Below are positions 38,782 to 56,431 of a stretch of 64,000 nt of DNA, one piece after another. Position 1 is the first letter of the stretch, and the number at the start of each line of letters is the position of its first letter. The stretch is from contig NZ_CP062941.1 of assembly GCF_015101885.1 (NCBI RefSeq), forward strand, positions 992,001-1,056,000, read 5' to 3'. The position numbers and the translations under genes are program-made. The stretch comes from Massilia litorea. GTDB lineage: Bacteria > Pseudomonadota > Gammaproteobacteria > Burkholderiales > Burkholderiaceae_D. The notes beneath the pieces are model-generated. The model saw only the letters and a list, made by a program, of their open reading frames with translations. It searched no databases and was not told where the DNA came from.

Positions 38782-38831
38782 TGTGCAAAATTCGAGACAG
38801 TCGCGCCACGACCTGTGCCGTCCACGGCGCA
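38782..38831. promoter_or_regulatory. Pair of candidate activator dyads upstream of xoxF
   Basis: Two 18-base dyads, TGTGCAAAATTCGAGACA (38782-38799) and TGTGCCGTCCACGGCGCA (38814-38831), lie about 75-125 bases upstream of the sigma-54-like site, the usual distance for an enhancer. They share the TGT-N12-(A/G)CA spacing with the aldehyde dehydrogenase dyad. Their use by the AcoR-type activator is inference. Confidence 0.4.
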
Positions 38832-38852
38832 GCGGCAGGCTGAACACCCGGC

Positions 38853-39194
38853 TCAGCGTTCCGGCACATGGCAGGCCTTGTTGGCGCTGGCCTGCAGCGC
38901 TTTGTATTTGGTCGCCATTTCCTTCACCGGCGGCGGATCACGAAACAGCGCACCGCGTTCGCCCGCGAGGGTCTGGTTGCGCAGGGCGGTCGACATCGTC
39001 ACGTAGTCGTCGTAGCTCATGTCTTTGGCGATGTGATCGATGGCGCAGGAGCATTTATAAAGGTACTCGTACTTGCCCTCGTGTTTTTGCATGCACTCGA
39101 GCACGTACTCGACGCGGCTGCTGGTCGGGAAATCATGGGCCTGGACAGCGAAGGGGGCGAGGCAGGCCGCCAGCAGCAGGTAAATTCGATTCAT
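38853..39194 (-). CDS. Small secreted cysteine-containing protein of unknown function
   Basis: 113 residues with a signal peptide (MNRIYLLLAACLAPFAVQA before HDFP). Mature cysteines are in LECMQKHEG and LYKCSCAIDHI, plus a C-terminal Cys (KACHVPER). The start at 39194 has GGAG upstream; the frame is open further but that extension is not signal-like. Third gene of the formaldehyde-oxidation operon, 70 bases after gfa, and next to the xoxF promoter. It is not haem-binding (no CxxCH). I do not recognise a named family. Confidence 0.75.
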   Translation of the reverse strand: MNRIYLLLAACLAPFAVQAHDFPTSSRVEYVLECMQKHEGKYEYLYKCSCAIDHIAKDMSYDDYVTMSTALRNQTLAGERGALFRDPPPVKEMATKYKALQASANKACHVPER

Positions 39195-39264
39195 CTTGTC
39201 TCCATATGGGCTTGCCGGCACTGGCCCGGCATGTGGGCCGGCGCCGGCAGGGGCCGGTTGTGCG

Positions 39265-39843
39265 TCAGGCGTTCTTGAGCACGCCACGCGACTTCGCGAC
39301 ATGGGTCGAGATCGCATCCATCAGGGCCGGCGACAGGGCGTCGTAGGGCGGCAGGCCGATCTCGTTCAGCCGTGCCCGGATCGCGCCCATCTCCTGCGGC
39401 GGCGCGCCCGCTTCGATGATCGAGGAGACGAAGGCGGCAAACTCCGGCGGGGCCCAGCCGCGCTCTTTCGAGAGCTCGGTGTGCACGAAGTCGAGCCCAT
39501 AGAAAGCGTGGCCCGTGTTCTCGATGCGGCCGTACATGTGGACGCCGCAGTCGCGGCAGGCGTGGCGCTGGATGGTGGCGCTGTCGTCGACGATTTGCAG
39601 CTTGTCTTCGTTGGCGGTCACCTTGACATTGTCGCGTCCCACCACTGCCACCTGTGAAAACAGTGCACCGGCCGGCTTCCAGCATTTGGTGCAGCCGCAG
39701 ACGTGGTTGTGCGCCACTTGTCCCTTGATCTCGACGGTGACGGGATTCGTCGCGCACTGGCAGGTCAGGGTCCCGCCCGCAAAACCGGGCGCTGCCCGCT
39801 TGATACCATCGACCGCCGGATGAATGTTCACTTCGCTGCTCAT
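39265..39843 (-). CDS. gfa: S-(hydroxymethyl)glutathione synthase (glutathione-dependent formaldehyde-activating enzyme)
   Basis: 192 residues, cytoplasmic. Zinc-binding cysteines of the Gfa/CENP-V fold: [21 protein letters not shown] and [12 protein letters not shown]. Accelerates condensation of formaldehyde with glutathione and so feeds the dehydrogenase encoded just upstream (32-base gap). AGGAGA precedes the ATG at 39843. Length and motif spacing match the Paracoccus Gfa type. Confidence 0.93.
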   Translation of the reverse strand: MSSEVNIHPAVDGIKRAAPGFAGGTLTCQCATNPVTVEIKGQVAHNHVCGCTKCWKPAGALFSQVAVVGRDNVKVTANEDKLQIVDDSATIQRHACRDCGVHMYGRIENTGHAFYGLDFVHTELSKERGWAPPEFAAFVSSIIEAGAPPQEMGAIRARLNEIGLPPYDALSPALMDAISTHVAKSRGVLKNA

Positions 39844-39875
39844 GATCGCGTCTCCTGTTGGTTGGTTTGGACTAC

Positions 39876-40982
<1,107 letters not shown>

Positions 40983-41086
40983 GGCATCTTTCTTGTCGAT
41001 GAGGTCCACCGTTCTGGCGGACGGGTTGGAAAACAGTGTGTCTGGGCTCCCCTGTCGCTCCAAAACTGCAACAGGGCCGCGCGCGC

Positions 41087-41103
41087 TGTTCAATCCGGGG
41101 ACA
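41087..41103. promoter_or_regulatory. Candidate activator-binding dyad before adhC
   Basis: TGTTCAATCCGGGGACA, closely related to the dyad before the aldehyde dehydrogenase gene. It lies between the sigma-54 site and the gene, not upstream of the promoter, which is unusual. Confidence 0.4.
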
Positions 41104-41171
41104 GGTGTTCCGTCTTTGTCGCTTGGGTTCCGGTCGAGATGGCGCCTGGCGCTCCCTGGAAGCCAGAGGAT

Positions 41172-41186
41172 GCAAGGGCCGTGCCA
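41172..41186 (-). promoter_or_regulatory. Sigma-54 promoter of the adhC-gfa operon
   Basis: Minus strand TGGCACGGCCCTTGC, a full consensus match and identical over 15 bases to the distal site at 21338-21352. It gives a leader of about 180 bases. The rest of the gap 40983-41303 holds only the dyad described separately. Confidence 0.85.
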
Positions 41187-41303
41187 CGCCGCCCTCGGAC
41201 GGCAGGCGCAGGATGTGCAGCTGAGTTCTGTGAACGGGCGGCCGTGGAGGGCAGCGGCATGCAGCATCCGCCGCCATGGCCCGGCAGTGAGAGCGCCGAT
41301 GTT

Positions 41304-41579
41304 TCAGCGCCGCCATCCGCCGTGGCCCCAGCCGTGCCGGCCGTGGCCGCCGTAATACCCGTGGCCGTGATGGTGATGATGGTGGTGGCGGTAGTAACCG
41401 AAGCCGAAGCCGAGCGTGACGGGTGGCCCGACATAGGCCGGATAGCTGTAGGCGGGGTAGGCGGGGTAGTAGGGATCGTAGGCGGCATATGGCGGCGCGT
41501 ACACGCAGCCTCCGAGCCCTGTAGCCAGCAGCAGTGCGACGACGCTCCGCCGTGCTGCGCGTTTGTTTCGCAGGTCCAT
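41304..41579 (-). CDS. Small His/Gly/Tyr-rich lipoprotein, copy B
   Basis: 91 residues, MDLRNKRAARRSVVALLLAT with lipobox GLGGC, then YAPPYAAYDPYYPAYPAYSY and a C-terminal run of seven histidines within YYRHHHHHHHGHGYYGG. Clearly paralogous to the gene at 29220 (near-identical signal region, shared VGPPV-x-LGFGFG). The promoter is visible: TTGAAA (41635-41640), 16-base spacer, TAGAAT (41613-41618). The His-rich tail may bind transition metals (inference). Confidence 0.75.
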   Translation of the reverse strand: MDLRNKRAARRSVVALLLATGLGGCVYAPPYAAYDPYYPAYPAYSYPAYVGPPVTLGFGFGYYRHHHHHHHGHGYYGGHGRHGWGHGGWRR

Positions 41580-41612
41580 GTCAGGACCCTCCTCGACCGA
41601 TGGACTGGTTTC

Positions 41613-41640
41613 ATTCTAGCCAGGGGCGACAGGTTTTCAA
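41613..41640 (-). promoter_or_regulatory. Sigma-70 promoter of lipoprotein copy B
   Basis: Minus strand TTGAAA, 16 bases, TAGAAT, placed about 33 bases ahead of the ATG. The arrangement parallels that of copy A. Confidence 0.65.
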
Positions 41641-41753
41641 CGTCAACGCTGTAAGGGGGTGTAACGCGCAGCCCGGGCGGCTCTCACAGGCGCGAGGATT
41701 TTGATAGATTGAGGCTATTGAATTATTAAAATCAATTCATTTCCATGCGAGGA

Positions 41754-41768
41754 TGAGAATCACTATCA
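41754..41768. promoter_or_regulatory. Fur-box-like operator before the DUF2061 gene
   Basis: TGAGAATCACTATCA matches the 7-1-7 Fur consensus TGATAAT-N-ATTATCA at 12 of 14 defined positions. It lies 32 bases before the ATG at 41801, in an AT-rich patch that is likely the promoter. Confidence 0.6.
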
Positions 41769-41800
41769 TTTGAGTTCGATTCTCGACGCCAGGAACAGTA

Positions 41801-42217
41801 ATGATTACCGCAGCGAAAAGACTTAGCCAGGTCGCCACTCATATGGGAATCGCGTATGCGCTCGCTTACGCGGTGACCGGCTCGGCCGTCTTCAGTGGCC
41901 TCGCGCTACTGGCTGAGCCGGTGATCAATGTCCTGCTCTTGCCTGTTCATGAAGCGGCCTGGGCAAGGTGGCGCCGCAGTGGGGCCGCAGGTATGCCGTC
42001 TCAATTGGGCTTGGCGGCCGAGAAACTCAGCCAGACTGCCTTGCATGCGGGTGTGGCCTTCGGGACGATGTACGTCGTCACCGGGTCGGCTGCAATGGGC
42101 GGCGTCGCCATGTTGCTCGAGCCGGTGTGCAATGTGCTGGTGCTTCCGCTTCATGACCGCCTGTGGGATCGCCTGGAGCGTAGTGAAAACAGGAGGCTGG
42201 TCATGAGCAACGCCTGA
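41801..42217 (+). CDS. DUF2061 membrane protein with internal duplication
   Basis: 138 residues made of two similar halves: AAKRLSQVATHMGIAYALAY ... LLAEPVINVLLLPVHEAAWAR and AAEKLSQTALHAGVAFGTMY ... LLEPVCNVLVLPLHDRLWDR. Each half has two hydrophobic segments, so about four membrane helices. DUF2061 proteins are predicted inner-membrane proteins of unknown function. A Fur-like operator upstream suggests iron-responsive expression (inference). It converges on the rRNA operon 2 terminator. Confidence 0.85.
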   Translation: MITAAKRLSQVATHMGIAYALAYAVTGSAVFSGLALLAEPVINVLLLPVHEAAWARWRRSGAAGMPSQLGLAAEKLSQTALHAGVAFGTMYVVTGSAAMGGVAMLLEPVCNVLVLPLHDRLWDRLERSENRRLVMSNA

Positions 42218-42241
42218 GATTGCCCGAGCTTTCGTTAGACG

Positions 42242-42277
42242 AAAAAAAACCCGCTCAGATCACTGAGCGGGTTTTTT
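42242..42277 (-). terminator. rRNA operon 2 terminator
   Basis: Hairpin CCCGCTCAG / CTGAGCGGG (42250-42271) with A and T runs on both sides, matching operon 1 apart from the loop (ATCA on the plus strand). It also lies in position to stop the DUF2061 transcript. Confidence 0.92.
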
Positions 42278-42288
42278 CTTTATAACTA

Positions 42289-42403
42289 GCCTGACGATAA
42301 CCTACTTTCACACTGGTTGCAGCACTATCATCGGCGCAAAGTCGTTTCACGGTCCTGTTCGGGATGGGAAGGGGTGGGACCGACTTGCTATGGTCATCAG
42401 GCA
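42289..42403 (-). rRNA. rrf: 5S ribosomal RNA, operon 2
   Basis: 115 bases, identical by eye to the other 5S copies in the window. Confidence 0.95.
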
Positions 42404-42524
42404 TGACTTGTACGAGACGCAGTTCTCATGAACTGCGACTCAGAATCTGGAGGAAGTAAAGTTGGGTAGTGTGTATCAACAAACAGCACACTGTATTCAA
42501 TTGAACTATACCTGCTAAGGTTAT

Positions 42525-45418
<2,894 letters not shown>

Positions 45419-45641
45419 TATAACGTTAGCCCCTGGTTACTCACCAGGGAGCGCTATAGTTCAAGGAGTACAGCTTGTTGCATGTTTGTTGATTCTTACT
45501 ACTACCCTAAGTGTGCACTTTTACATGCACGCTTAAAAAAACTTTACTTCTTCCAGATTGTTAAAGAACAGAACAACAGTGATCTCGAAAAGATCAAACC
45601 TAAATCGCACCAGGACCTGGCTGACTTACATTTGAACTTTA

Positions 45642-45717
45642 TGGTGGAGGATGACGGGATCGAACCGACGACCCCCTGCTTGCAAAGCAGGTGCTCTCCC
45701 AGCTGAGCTAATCCCCC
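45642..45717 (-). tRNA. tRNA-Ala (TGC), operon 2
   Basis: 76 bases with encoded CCA, same sequence as the operon 1 copy. A boxA-like element is in the spacer to 23S at 45559-45569. Confidence 0.97.
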
Positions 45718-45738
45718 TTATTGGGTTTGCCAATAACC

Positions 45739-45815
45739 TGGTAGGGCTGGTTGGACTCGAACCAACGACCCCCGCGTTATCAACACGGTGCTCTAACCAG
45801 CTGAGCTACAGCCCC
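45739..45815 (-). tRNA. tRNA-Ile (GAT), operon 2
   Basis: 77 bases with encoded CCA, same sequence as the operon 1 copy. Confidence 0.97.
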
Positions 45816-45888
45816 GAAACTGTGTTCTTTGTTCAACAGTCGATAAGTGTGAGCGTTTGGTGACTGGGTTCAAGACCCGGTGCTACTC

Positions 45889-47426
<1,538 letters not shown>

Positions 47427-47886
47427 AATCTCTGTTTGTTGGCATTTCTGCCACCGCTATTGCTAGCGGGTCGCTCACTCAAAATACTGACCGTCATCTC
47501 ATTGCTGAGACAACGTATTTCTTTTTTGTGAACATTTGATAATTTAAGTAATCAGCTGAACTAGTCAGCCGGCACCTTCATCAAACGCCCACACTTATCG
47601 ACTGTTAATTGTTAAAGAACTTATTCGGTGTTGCCTTGCTGTGTTCTGCGAATCGTTTTGTTCGTCAGCAGCAGAGAGATGAGATTATGCAGTGTTTCGC
47701 GTTTTTCGTCAACCTCTTTTTTTACTGCACCGCGTTTTCCGCGGTTCCCGTTGCGAGTTCAACTACTTGATTTCGTTGTCGTTTTCGCGAGGAGGCGAAC
47801 TATAACAAAGCCACAGGAGCTCTGCAAGAGGCTTCGCGAAAATAGTTCCTGCACGGCGCCTGACGATGAGGCCAGGCGCCGCCAGT
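47427..47886 (-). promoter_or_regulatory. rRNA operon 2 promoter and leader
   Basis: Minus strand -35 TTGCAG (47822-47827), 17-base spacer, -10 TATAGT (47799-47804); boxA at 47610-47620. The -10 and the spacer differ from operons 1 and 3 (TATAAT, 18 bases). No gene in this stretch. Confidence 0.85.
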
Positions 47887-48195
47887 TCAGGCCTGCCTGA
47901 CCTTCAGTACATCGGGACCGAACTCGATCACTTCGATCACGCGCGAATCTCCCAGGCGGAAGCGATTCATCCCGAGTGCCGTGATGCCTGCGGCGGCATG
48001 CGTTTGCCGGTCGTCAGGACCCGGCATCCCTGTGACCACCTGGCCGGCTTGCTGGAAGTCGAGGGTTTCGCGTCCGCGGCGGCTGGGGGGAAACGGGAAT
48101 GATCCGCCTGGACGGTAGACCTGCACATCGCCCTCGTCCTCCTCGAAGGAATGGGCCCAGGTACCAGTCAGTGAGCTTGTCTGTGAGGTCGTCAT
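47887..48195 (-). CDS. 102-residue protein coupled to the metalloprotease-lectin gene
   Basis: Starts at the ATG at 48195, which overlaps the stop codon of the preceding gene (ATGA), so it is translationally coupled. Sequence features: [34 protein letters not shown], and [18 protein letters not shown] with a final PDVLKVRQ. The pattern (GTW near the N-terminus, an alternating beta core and a final [14 protein letters not shown] strand) suggests a small lipocalin-like beta protein. No signal peptide. The same frame remains open upstream antiparallel to nothing but the metalloprotease frame, which is a shadow. Function unknown; possibly an inhibitor or chaperone of its partner (inference). Confidence 0.75.
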   Translation of the reverse strand: MTTSQTSSLTGTWAHSFEEDEGDVQVYRPGGSFPFPPSRRGRETLDFQQAGQVVTGMPGPDDRQTHAAAGITALGMNRFRLGDSRVIEVIEFGPDVLKVRQA

Positions 48196-50588
48196 GATAA
48201 GGTCGCCCCCAGCTGCTGCGTAATGCCCTGTGCCGGAAGCGGCATGGTGACGGCCGGAGCGCGCGGCTCGTCCTTGCGGAACGCCGAGATGACGCCGCCC
48301 ATGTTTTCGTAGCCGGTGAGCGATGGCCCCCATGCCGATCCGTTCCACCACTTGTGGTAGAGCGCGCTGTCGGTACCGGTGACAAACACGTCGAGGCGGT
48401 TCGGCCCCCAGGCGACGGCCCGTGGCTGGGAGGTGCAGACGCCGCCCATGCTTTCGTAGCCTGTCACCGATGGGCCCCACGACTGGCCATTCCACCACTT
48501 GTGGTAAAGGGCGCTGTCGGTGCCGATGACGAAGACGTCGAGACGGTCCGGTCCCCAGGCCACGACCTCGGGCTGGCCGATGCATACGCCGCCCAGGCGT
48601 TCGAAACCGTCGACCGACGGCCCCCACGACTGGCCGTTCCACCACTTGTGGTAGAGCGCGCCATCCGTGCCGGTGACGAACACATCGAGCCGGTTCGGTC
48701 CCCATGCGACGACGCGCGGCGCCGAGGTGCAGACGCCGCCGAGGCGCTCGTAACCAGTGACCGACGGCCCCCAGGACGTGCCGTTCCACCACTTGTGGTA
48801 CAGCGCGCGGTCGGTGCCGATCACGAACACGTCGAGGCGGTCGGCTCCCCACGAAACGGCTTCGGGCTGGCCGACGCAGGTACCGCCGAGGCTTTCGTAA
48901 CTGGTAAGCGACGGCCCCCAGGACGAGCCGTTCCACCATTTGTGAAACAACGCACGGTTCGTGCCGAGCACGAATACGTCGAGCCGGTTCGGGCCCCATG
49001 AAACGATACGCGGATCGTCCAGGCAGACGCCACCCATGTTCTCGTAACCGGTGACCGATGGCCCCCAGGCGGAGCCGTTCCACCACTTGTGGTAAAGGGC
49101 GCTGTCGGTGCCGGTAACGAATACATCGAGGCGGTTCGCTCCCCATGCGACGGCCTGCGGGACGCTGGTGCAGACGCCGCCCATGTGCTCGTACCCTGTG
49201 ACGGAGGGGCCCCATGCACTGCCGTTCCACCACTTGTGATAGAGCGCCCGATCGGTTCCGAGGACAAATGTGTCGAGGCGGTTTGGGCCCCACGCAAGCA
49301 CCGGCGACGAACTCGGGCGGATCGCGCCGGCGCTGCTGCCGATTGCACTGCGCACGCCGTCGAGGCAGGCCTGCATGCGTGCCACCTGGCCGGTGGAAAA
49401 CATCACCATCGCCCTGTCGTCGACGTAATCCATGTAATTCATGAACATGTCGCCGTTCGGCCCGTTGCTGCACGACACATGCGGGAAGGTCGGCACGCCG
49501 GTGTTGCTGCCTGCCTGGTTCGGGGTGTCCGCAACATTGTCGGTGCCGCTGCAGCCGGTGCCGTCGTCGCCCCAGATGTGGTTGAGGTTCAGCCAATGGC
49601 CGATTTCGTGGGTCGCGGTGCGTCCGAGATTGAACGGCGCGGCTGCAGTGCCGGTGGTGCCGAAGGCCGAGTGCAGGATGACGACCCCGTCGGTAGCATC
49701 GGGGCCGCCGGGGAACTGCGCATAGCCGAGCAAGCCGCCACCGAGTTGGCAGACCCAGATATTGAGGTAGTTCGCGGCCGGCCAGGCATCCATGCCCCCG
49801 GTGGCGGCCGATTTCACCGCATCGTTGTCGGAAAACGAAGTGACCGAGGTCTGGCGCCGTTCGATGCCGTTCGTCGGCGCGCCCAAGGGATTGGTCGTGG
49901 CCAGGGAAAACTCAACGCGGACATCCGCCGCAAGCGGCAGGAAAGGCGCGGGCGTGGTACTCACGTCAGGGTTGGTGCGGCGGAAGTCGCGGTTCAGGAC
50001 ATCGATCTGGCTCGTGATCTGTGCGTCGGAAATATTTTGCGCGGCTGTGTTCCACACCACGTGCACGACCACGGGAATACGGGTGATGCCGGTGCGTTGC
50101 GCGCTCAGGCCGGAAAGCTCGAAGCGCGCGGTCTGGTCTTCGATCTCGTCGCGAACGCGCGCGTACTGGGGGTCGGTCGACAGGAGGCGCCGGTGCACGT
50201 CCATGGTGCCGCATTTGCGCACCTGCGGCGTGTCCGCGCTGCCGTTGCCTCCGCCTCCGCCCCCACCGCCGAAGGTGCCGCCGCCGCCGCTGCCTGGGCC
50301 GCCGCCGTCAGGACGCCCGCTGCTGCCGTCGCCCATTCCCCCGTCGGGCATGTCGTATTCACGACTTTGCAGGCGGGGCTCCATACCGCCTGAAGGCATG
50401 GAGCCGGTCGGGTCGCGCGCGCTCAGGCCTGGCATGCCGCGTTCGTCGGGAGCCGCGCCGATATCGCCAACGTTCGGCATCATGGTAGAAAAGGCGCTGC
50501 CCACTCCGTTCTGCGATCCAGCCTTGGAGTCGTCCGAATTGTCTCCGTCAGGCATCGATGTCGCACCCTTCGATGTTTTCGCTTTCAT
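48192..50588 (-). CDS. M43-type metalloprotease fused to a seven-bladed PLL-like lectin propeller
   Basis: 798 residues. Residues 1-120 are low-complexity (Gly/Asp/Ser-rich, with a long glycine run at about 97-116). Residues 125-420 form a pappalysin-like protease with zinc motif [11 protein letters not shown] (His327, Glu328, His331, His337) and a Met-turn (MNYMDYVDD, about 383). Residues 427-775 contain seven 49-residue repeats with the consensus [20 protein letters not shown] then KWWNG-x-x-WGPS and GYE-x-MGGVC. These match the Photorhabdus PLL/PLL2 family of fucose- and O-methyl-sugar-binding propellers. No classical signal peptide is evident. AGGGGAA precedes the ATG at 50588. Lies alone with its small partner between two rRNA operons. 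Confidence 0.88.
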   Translation of the reverse strand: MKAKTSKGATSMPDGDNSDDSKAGSQNGVGSAFSTMMPNVGDIGAAPDERGMPGLSARDPTGSMPSGGMEPRLQSREYDMPDGGMGDGSSGRPDGGGPGSGGGGTFGGGGGGGGNGSADTPQVRKCGTMDVHRRLLSTDPQYARVRDEIEDQTARFELSGLSAQRTGITRIPVVVHVVWNTAAQNISDAQITSQIDVLNRDFRRTNPDVSTTPAPFLPLAADVRVEFSLATTNPLGAPTNGIERRQTSVTSFSDNDAVKSAATGGMDAWPAANYLNIWVCQLGGGLLGYAQFPGGPDATDGVVILHSAFGTTGTAAAPFNLGRTATHEIGHWLNLNHIWGDDGTGCSGTDNVADTPNQAGSNTGVPTFPHVSCSNGPNGDMFMNYMDYVDDRAMVMFSTGQVARMQACLDGVRSAIGSSAGAIRPSSSPVLAWGPNRLDTFVLGTDRALYHKWWNGSAWGPSVTGYEHMGGVCTSVPQAVAWGANRLDVFVTGTDSALYHKWWNGSAWGPSVTGYENMGGVCLDDPRIVSWGPNRLDVFVLGTNRALFHKWWNGSSWGPSLTSYESLGGTCVGQPEAVSWGADRLDVFVIGTDRALYHKWWNGTSWGPSVTGYERLGGVCTSAPRVVAWGPNRLDVFVTGTDGALYHKWWNGQSWGPSVDGFERLGGVCIGQPEVVAWGPDRLDVFVIGTDSALYHKWWNGQSWGPSVTGYESMGGVCTSQPRAVAWGPNRLDVFVTGTDSALYHKWWNGSAWGPSLTGYENMGGVISAFRKDEPRAPAVTMPLPAQGITQQLGATLS
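48280..49310 (-). repeat. Seven tandem 147-bp repeats encoding propeller blades
   Basis: Seven consecutive 49-codon units within the metalloprotease-lectin gene, highly similar at the DNA level (recurring CCGTTCCACCACTTGTGGTA and CGGTTCGG-x-CCCCA on the plus strand). The count of seven equals a closed propeller. Confidence 0.85.
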
Positions 50589-50644
50589 GTGATTCCCCTA
50601 GTCTCTTCCAGCGTACAAATGCACCCGCAAGGCGAGTGCGCCGT

Positions 50645-50667
50645 TTCCAATCGATATCAAATTGGAA
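50645..50667. promoter_or_regulatory. Inverted repeat upstream of the metalloprotease-lectin gene
   Basis: TTCCAAT-N9-ATTGGAA, about 60 bases ahead of the ATG at 50588, in an AT-rich patch with TTGAAA/TTGTCT -35-like sequences. A candidate operator; no regulator gene is adjacent. Confidence 0.35.
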
Positions 50668-50812
50668 TCGCTTTTCAACTAGTAAGACAATTTGGGAGAG
50701 CGAAGTTCCGATCGCTGGGCTGGAATCGGAAGTTTGGCAGGAGGCAAGGGAAGACCAAGCCCTGTGTCCGCGCGGTCGCACGGCCAACTGCAGAGATCAA
50801 AACCGACAGACG

Positions 50813-50850
50813 AAAAAAAACCCGCTCAGATTACTGAGCGGGTTTTCTTT
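50813..50850 (-). terminator. rRNA operon 3 terminator
   Basis: Same CCCGCTCAG / CTGAGCGGG hairpin (50821-50842) with flanking A and T runs, after the 5S of operon 3. Confidence 0.92.
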
Positions 50851-50859
50851 TTATAACTA

Positions 50860-50974
50860 GCCTGACGATAACCTACTTTCACACTGGTTGCAGCACTATC
50901 ATCGGCGCAAAGTCGTTTCACGGTCCTGTTCGGGATGGGAAGGGGTGGGACCGACTTGCTATGGTCATCAGGCA
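50860..50974 (-). rRNA. rrf: 5S ribosomal RNA, operon 3
   Basis: 115 bases, identical by eye to the other copies. Confidence 0.95.
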
Positions 50975-51095
50975 TGACTTGTACGAGGCGCAGTTCTCAT
51001 GAACTGCGACCCGGAATCTGGAGGAAGTAAAGTTGGGTAGTGTGTATCAACAAACAGCACACTGTATTCAATTGAACTATACCTGCTAAGGTTAT

Positions 51096-53989
<2,894 letters not shown>

Positions 53990-54212
53990 TATAACGTTAG
54001 CCCCTGGTTACTCACCAGGGAGCGTTACAGTTCAAGGAGTACAGCTTGTTGCATGTTTGTTGATTCTTACTACTACCCTAAGTGTTCGCTACATCATTGC
54101 TGACGCATCGAACGCTTAAAAAAACTTTACTTCTTCCAGATTGTTAAAGAACAGAACAACAGTGATCTCGAAAAGATCAAACCTAAAACTTGGCGTCTTA
54201 CGTTTGAGCTTT

Positions 54213-54288
54213 TGGTGGAGGATGACGGGATCGAACCGACGACCCCCTGCTTGCAAAGCAGGTGCTCTCCCAGCTGAGCTAATCCCCC
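54213..54288 (-). tRNA. tRNA-Ala (TGC), operon 3
   Basis: 76 bases with encoded CCA. The spacer to 23S (53990-54212) differs from the other operons, with a distinct stem where copies 1 and 2 share another; boxA-like element at 54142-54152. Confidence 0.97.
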
Positions 54289-54309
54289 TTATTGGGTTTG
54301 CCAATAACC

Positions 54310-54386
54310 TGGTAGGGCTGGTTGGACTCGAACCAACGACCCCCGCGTTATCAACACGGTGCTCTAACCAGCTGAGCTACAGCCCC
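54310..54386 (-). tRNA. tRNA-Ile (GAT), operon 3
   Basis: 77 bases with encoded CCA, same sequence as the other two copies. Confidence 0.97.
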
Positions 54387-54460
54387 GAAACTGTGTTCTT
54401 TGTTCAACAGTCGATAAGTGTGAGCGTTTGGTGACTGGGCTCTAAGACCCGGTGCTACTC

Positions 54461-55998
<1,538 letters not shown>

Positions 55999-56431
55999 AA
56001 TCTCTGTTTGTTGGCATTTCTGCCACCGCTATTGCTAGCGGGTCGCTCACTCAAAATACTGACCGTCATCTCATTGCTGAGACAACGTATTTCTTTTTTG
56101 TGAACATTTGATAATTTAAGTAATCAAGAACCGAAGCTCTTGGCACCTTCATCAAACGCCCACACTTATCGACTGTTAATTGTTAAAGAACTTGTTCGGT
56201 GTTGCCTTGCTGTGTTCTGCGAATCGTTTTGTTCGTCAGCAGCAGAGGAAGAAGAGTATGAAGCAATTTCTGTTTCTCGTCAACTTCTTTTTTGCTACAC
56301 CGCAGTACTTCGCGGCACCTGTTGTCAACACAACTACTTGATTTCGTTGTCGTTTTCAGCAGGAGGCGGATTATAGCGAACCCCGACCGCAGTCCGCAAG
56401 TGCTTTCTTGCGGCCGGGGGTTTTGCCAACA
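55999..56431 (-). promoter_or_regulatory. rRNA operon 3 promoter and leader
   Basis: Minus strand -35 TTGCGG (56394-56399), 18-base spacer, -10 TATAAT (56370-56375); boxA at 56181-56191. No gene in this stretch; the acylase gene ends at 56432, so its 3' end abuts the rRNA promoter. Confidence 0.85.

Noticed and set aside
48196..49596. Upstream part of a 569-residue minus-strand frame
   Set aside because: It is an out-of-frame reading of the metalloprotease-lectin gene; only its last 102 codons (47887-48195) form a real gene.
50221..50300. CCG-rich low-complexity stretch as a possible regulatory repeat
   Set aside because: It is in frame and encodes the glycine-rich linker of the metalloprotease.
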